This document shows, in pieces, positions 12,984 through 15,454 of a stretch of DNA of 15,454 nt. The notes beneath the pieces are model-generated. The model was not told where the DNA came from and ran no database searches. It saw only the letters and a program-made list of their open reading frames with translations. The stretch lies in contig URGA01000046.1 of NCBI GenBank assembly GCA_900547275.1, positions 1 to 15,454 on the forward strand, read 5' to 3'. How positions within the stretch are numbered: position 1 is the stretch's first letter; each line of letters begins with the position of its first letter. The position numbers were made by a program, and so were the translations under genes. This stretch comes from an uncultured Oscillospiraceae bacterium. GTDB lineage: Bacteria; Bacillota; Clostridia; Oscillospirales; Acutalibacteraceae.

Positions 12984-14468
12984 TTATATATTCTGTTCCT
13001 TTTTCTTTCTGCTGTAAAGCGTCATGCCATAGACGCCGGCTCCGGATGCAGCCAGAAGACCAATCCACAGCATCATGTTGCTGCCGTCCCCGGTCTGCGG
13101 ACTAGTTGTATCGGAAGACTGATCGCCCGCGCCGGTCTGCTCTCCGTCCTGAACCGTACTGGTTGAAAACGGTGTGTTGGAGCCAAGGATAGCATACTGG
13201 CTCAGATGGGTAGTCTCAAACACCAGGAAGTCGCCTTCCGCCACCGCGTCAAAGCGTTCCAGCTCTTCGCCCAGATATACCGCCTGATAGTATTTGTAGC
13301 CCTTCAGGTGGTCGTTCATCGGGATTTTGACCGTCATGGGGTTATCCCTGATTTCCAGAGCTTTACCGTCTTTTCTAACACTGATGTCGTAAATAGACAA
13401 CAGGCCCGGCAGTTGTTCCTTCAGTTCCGGACGGCTTGACAACACGCTTTCCTGCGCGATGGTGTCGGCGGAAAGGGTCGCACCCTCCGGCACGCCGTTG
13501 GTCAGGGAGATGGAAACGCTGGTGTCGGAAGCAGTCAAATCCTTAACGGTGGTACCGCTCTCAGCGCCTTTAGACTCCCACTTGGCATAGAGGTCAATCG
13601 GCGCATAGGGCGCGGCGCCGTAGGGCTCATCCTTCAAATCATTGTAAATGCTCAGATAGGTGATCGGCCCGTCGGTACAGGCTTCGTCCCTGTACCAGCC
13701 TGCAAACACCATATCGCCGTTTTCCGGCCTGGGACAGGTCGCTTCCACAAAAAAGTCATCCTGGCCGGAGAATTCCATTGACTGCGGCTTTATATACAAA
13801 TGGTCGCTGCCGTCCTCCGCAAAGGTTCCGCCGTTGGCCCGCAGGATGACGGCGTATTTCGGATACTCTCCGGAAGGTGTTTTATTGGTCAGGTCATCTT
13901 TGTCTACAATCTCTGAATGAAATGCTGCAGTGATAACCACGCTTTTATTGCCGCTCTCGTCCGTCTCGATCGCGTTCCGGACGTCCTCCGCCGTGACGGA
14001 GCCTTTCAGCGCCTTATATCCGCCCTTTCCGTCCTTTACCATCCATGCGGCAAACGTATAATAGAAGCCGGCTCCTTCCGGACGATATTCTGGTCCGTCA
14101 GGAAGCGGAACAGTAAAGGAAGATGCGTCTGCGACCTCCACATCATAGTACAGATGCGCCGTAGTGATGTCTGGTTCAATGCTGGAGATGCTTTTGTCCG
14201 CCGGATTGATATCGCCTTCAATGGTGGTATACACCGGCTCATCGCCTGGGTTTTCCACATGTCCGATGGTTATTGTAGCATAGAACCGTCCGGCATCGGT
14301 ATCGATATCACCGACATCGACCCAGCCCATTTGATAGTAGCCATATTCCGCGCCGCCGTAGTAGAAGCTGATGGTAAGGGGGTCTCCCGCCGCAAATGCC
14401 GGCACAGCCATTCCAACAGCCATACAAAGCGTCAGCAGTCCTGCAAGCAGTTTTCGCTTCAATTTCAT
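12984..14468 (-). CDS. Sortase-anchored surface protein with InlB-type repeat
   Basis: This 494-residue cell-surface protein has a signal peptide (KLKRK, a hydrophobic core, cleavage likely after AVPAFA at 26-27). A beta-rich region of about 170 residues follows. An InlB/Flg_new-type repeat covers about 205-298 (YAVILRANGGTF to MVFAGWYRDEACT and IDLYAKW). Another beta domain lies at about 308-430, ending FETTHLSQYAILGS. The tail has SPQTGD (456-461), a hydrophobic helix and RKKKEQ, so a sortase would anchor it. No sortase is in the window. The start is the ATG at 14466-14468, with AAGGAG 11 bases upstream; the in-frame ATG at 14501 has no site. A long, structured leader precedes it. Its tail resembles that of the truncated surface protein at 8773-10332 in protein sequence, so the two are paralogous at least there. 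Ligand unknown; adhesion is the usual guess. Confidence 0.9.
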   Translation of the reverse strand: MKLKRKLLAGLLTLCMAVGMAVPAFAAGDPLTISFYYGGAEYGYYQMGWVDVGDIDTDAGRFYATITIGHVENPGDEPVYTTIEGDINPADKSISSIEPDITTAHLYYDVEVADASSFTVPLPDGPEYRPEGAGFYYTFAAWMVKDGKGGYKALKGSVTAEDVRNAIETDESGNKSVVITAAFHSEIVDKDDLTNKTPSGEYPKYAVILRANGGTFAEDGSDHLYIKPQSMEFSGQDDFFVEATCPRPENGDMVFAGWYRDEACTDGPITYLSIYNDLKDEPYGAAPYAPIDLYAKWESKGAESGTTVKDLTASDTSVSISLTNGVPEGATLSADTIAQESVLSSRPELKEQLPGLLSIYDISVRKDGKALEIRDNPMTVKIPMNDHLKGYKYYQAVYLGEELERFDAVAEGDFLVFETTHLSQYAILGSNTPFSTSTVQDGEQTGAGDQSSDTTSPQTGDGSNMMLWIGLLAASGAGVYGMTLYSRKKKEQNI

Positions 14469-14568
14469 AACTGATTTTTCTCCTTTCAAGATAAAATTCA
14501 TGTGAATAAACGGTTTGATGATTCTCTTTAGGGTATCACCGCCTTTTTCTCTATATTTCTATGCCATC

Positions 14569-14608
14569 CGTTCCCCGGTGCGTCGGTTCAGGCAGCCAGG
14601 GCGGAACG
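14569..14608. repeat. Imperfect hairpin in the surface-gene leader
   Basis: CGTTCC (14569-14574) pairs with GGAACG (14603-14608), with further GC pairing inside. Part of the structured region upstream of the surface protein; function unknown. Confidence 0.4.
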
Positions 14609-14634
14609 AATAACCTTCTTTGCCGCAGTTAAAG

Positions 14635-14684
14635 TTCTTTATGCTTTGGTGAAGACCAAAGCATAAAGAAGGGATATCCCTTCT
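14635..14684. promoter_or_regulatory. Two overlapping perfect hairpins, possible attenuator
   Basis: A 16-bp perfect stem (14635-14650 with 14655-14670, four-base loop) shares its last four bases with an 18-base perfect palindrome (14667-14684). The two structures cannot form fully at the same time. They lie 16 bases downstream of a 20-codon reading frame on the minus strand, an arrangement like leader-peptide attenuators. No T run follows, so a terminator function is not evident; ribosome- or protein-sensing is inferred. Confidence 0.5.
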
Positions 14685-14699
14685 GCAAAACAACGCTGG

Positions 14700-14762
14700 C
14701 TACACCGAGCGCAGGACAAAGGAGCGCGCATAGGGAAGTTCTCTTTGAACGTATTCCATCAT
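14700..14762 (-). CDS. Putative 20-residue leader peptide
   Basis: A short reading frame (MMEYVQRELPYARSFVLRSV, then TAG) is preceded by a strong AGGAGG at 14770-14775, with a seven-base spacer. I do not recognise the peptide. It lies about 230 bases upstream of the surface-protein start on the same strand, directly before two overlapping hairpins, so it may be a regulatory leader. Alternatively it is the start of a decayed gene: the same frame stays open for another 46 codons after the TAG, ending at 14559. The ribosome binding site is clear; whether it is translated or regulatory is unknown. Confidence 0.45.
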   Translation of the reverse strand: MMEYVQRELPYARSFVLRSV

Positions 14763-14888
14763 TTCTTCTCCTCCTGAATTTTTGGGGAACCGCGGCAGAC
14801 GCCGGGAAGTGGATTCTTACGCCCTCATTTTAGGTGAAAAGAGGCCGGATTGTCTATGCGTAAATCCCGCCAATCGTATCAAAACAGG

Positions 14889-14937
14889 TGGCGGTGAACC
14901 GCCATTTTTCAAAAAACCGATGGCGGTCAACCGCCAT
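14889..14937. repeat. Two near-identical GC palindromes
   Basis: TGGCGGTGAACCGCCA (14889-14904) and ATGGCGGTCAACCGCCAT (14920-14937) are two copies of nearly the same hairpin, 15 bases apart. On the minus strand the first one met is followed by a T run, so it could act as a weak terminator. They look like small repetitive intergenic palindromes; none recurs elsewhere in the window. Confidence 0.6.
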
Positions 14938-14938
14938 T

Positions 14939-14990
14939 TGTGCATATTATATAAATCAAAGCAACTATTTTGAGGCTTTATATATGCACA
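14939..14990. repeat. AT-rich imperfect inverted repeat
   Basis: TGTGCATATTATATAAA (14939-14955) is the reverse complement of TTTATATATGCACA (14977-14990) apart from a three-base insertion. An inner TCAAA/TTTGA pair (14956-14960 with 14969-14973) continues the symmetry. It could be an operator, an element end, or a stem. Candidate -10 sequences lie in both arms. Confidence 0.55.
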
Positions 14991-15007
14991 ACTTCTAATC
15001 GTTCCAA
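14979..15007 (-). promoter_or_regulatory. Candidate promoter for the structured leader
   Basis: On the minus strand TTGGAA (15002-15007) and TATATA (14979-14984) are 17 bases apart, with the -10 in one arm of the inverted repeat. A TATAAT at 14946-14951 has only a weak -35. If used, the transcript would have a leader of about 500 nt before the surface-protein start. Confidence 0.4.
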
Positions 15008-15129
15008 ATAGGGGTTGAGGTGTACTTTTCGTTCCTGATTTTTCCTTTCCCGGATGCCGAATGGCGTAAATTTCATTTTTCAAGTGGGGAAAACGATGTT
15101 TTTTATCAGGACAATTCGTTACCGCACAC

Positions 15130-15167
15130 AAAAACACCCTGCCTCTCCTGAGAGAAAGCAGGGTGTT
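15130..15167 (-). terminator. Intrinsic terminator after the LuxR-type gene
   Basis: A 10-bp stem AACACCCTGC/GCAGGGTGTT (15133-15142 with 15158-15167) has an inner CTCTC/GAGAG pair and is followed by T residues on the minus strand. It lies 15 bases beyond the LuxR-type stop codon. Confidence 0.85.
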
Positions 15168-15182
15168 CTTTTATCCTGTATG

Positions 15183-15454
15183 TTAATCGTTACGGTAAAG
15201 CAGGTACATAGTGATGCGGGATTTTGCGCCCGTCTTTTCGTACAGGGCGGAGATATGCCGTTCCACCGTCCGCTTGGACAGGAACAGGCAGTCGGCGATC
15301 TCCTGGGCGCTGCTGTCCGAAGAAATCATCTGGGAAAATACATCCCATTCCCGTTCGGTCAGCCCGTATTTTGCGATGAACGCCTCCCTGCGCTCTTCGT
15401 CCGACTTTTGGGAAGCAGGCGGCTCCTTGGGCTCCATGACGGCGTTCATGCGGG
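15183..15454 (-). CDS. LuxR-type regulator, C-terminal part only (runs off window)
   Basis: The visible 90 residues carry a LuxR/GerE-type DNA-binding helix-turn-helix at the C-terminus: YGLTEREWDVFSQMISSDSS, AQEIADCLFLSKRTVERHIS and ALYEKTGAKSRITMYLLYR. The frame stays open to the right edge, so the sensory or membrane N-terminal part is outside the window; an internal Met at 15447-15449 is probably not the true start. In gut Clostridia and Actinobacteria such domains often follow a multi-spanning membrane region, but nothing here shows this. It stands upstream of the structured leader and surface protein on the same strand, separated by a terminator, so it is a candidate regulator of that gene. 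Confidence 0.85.
   Translation of the reverse strand, partial: RMNAVMEPKEPPASQKSDEERREAFIAKYGLTEREWDVFSQMISSDSSAQEIADCLFLSKRTVERHISALYEKTGAKSRITMYLLYRND

Noticed and set aside
14559..14702. Amber read-through or pyrrolysine at the leader-peptide stop
   Set aside because: The open frame continues, but nothing in the window supports UAG decoding, and chance or gene decay explains it more simply.
14889..14937. Possible CRISPR repeat pair
   Set aside because: Only two copies with a 15-base gap, each a complete palindrome; no array and no cas genes.
14782..14973. 63-codon open frame on the plus strand
   Set aside because: It crosses the same palindromes and lacks a ribosome binding site; no recognisable domain.
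14817..15137. 106-codon open frame on the minus strand
   Set aside because: It runs through two palindromes and an inverted repeat, has no family pattern and no good ribosome binding site; a chance frame.

Overview
The window looks like chromosomal DNA from a gut-type Clostridia member, probably Oscillospiraceae/Ruminococcaceae-like. This is an inference from AGGAGG-type ribosome binding sites, TTG starts, the UPF0237-UPF0210 gene pair, clostridial TnpV, an IS200-type transposase and surface proteins ending in SPQTGD sorting tails. No rRNA, tRNA or CRISPR array is visible.

Positions 1 to about 6920 are AT-rich, ordinary chromosome. An Lrp/AsnC regulator, apparently frameshifted at its C-terminus, lies downstream of a PHP-type phosphatase on the minus strand. 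Divergent from these, an ACT-domain protein and a UPF0210 (PFL-like) protein form a two-gene plus-strand operon with a near-consensus promoter. A bidirectional terminator separates them from three minus-strand genes: an O-acetyltransferase, a secreted metallophosphoesterase and a HAD phosphatase. A plus-strand alpha/beta hydrolase with its own promoter closes this part.

Positions about 6921 to 8770 form a mobile-element scar. The hairpin end of an IS200/IS605-type element starts at the hydrolase stop codon. Its tnpA lacks the N-terminus and is joined to a double-HTH XRE gene that has also lost its 5' end. A small protein and a TnpV protein follow, each block ending in a clear terminator.

Positions about 8770 to 12360 hold a sortase-type surface protein with no signal peptide, apparently 5'-truncated. 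Next to it is an integrase module on the minus strand: an excisionase-like protein, a small ribbon-helix-helix-type protein and a tyrosine recombinase. The operon has two putative promoters. The first has four tandem 11-bp repeats over its -35 region. The second is a strong TTGACT-17-TATAAT promoter ahead of the ribbon-helix-helix gene and the integrase.

Positions about 12450 to 15454 hold an orphan winged-helix (OmpR/PhoB-type) regulator without a receiver domain, and a complete surface protein with signal peptide and SPQTGD tail. Upstream of the latter are about 500 nt of highly structured non-coding DNA: a 20-codon reading frame with a strong ribosome binding site, two overlapping hairpins, two near-identical GC palindromes and an AT-rich inverted repeat. 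The C-terminal part of a LuxR-type regulator runs off the right edge. The two least explained pieces are this structured leader and the 11-bp repeat array near the winged-helix gene. Both suggest regulated expression, but nothing here proves a new system.
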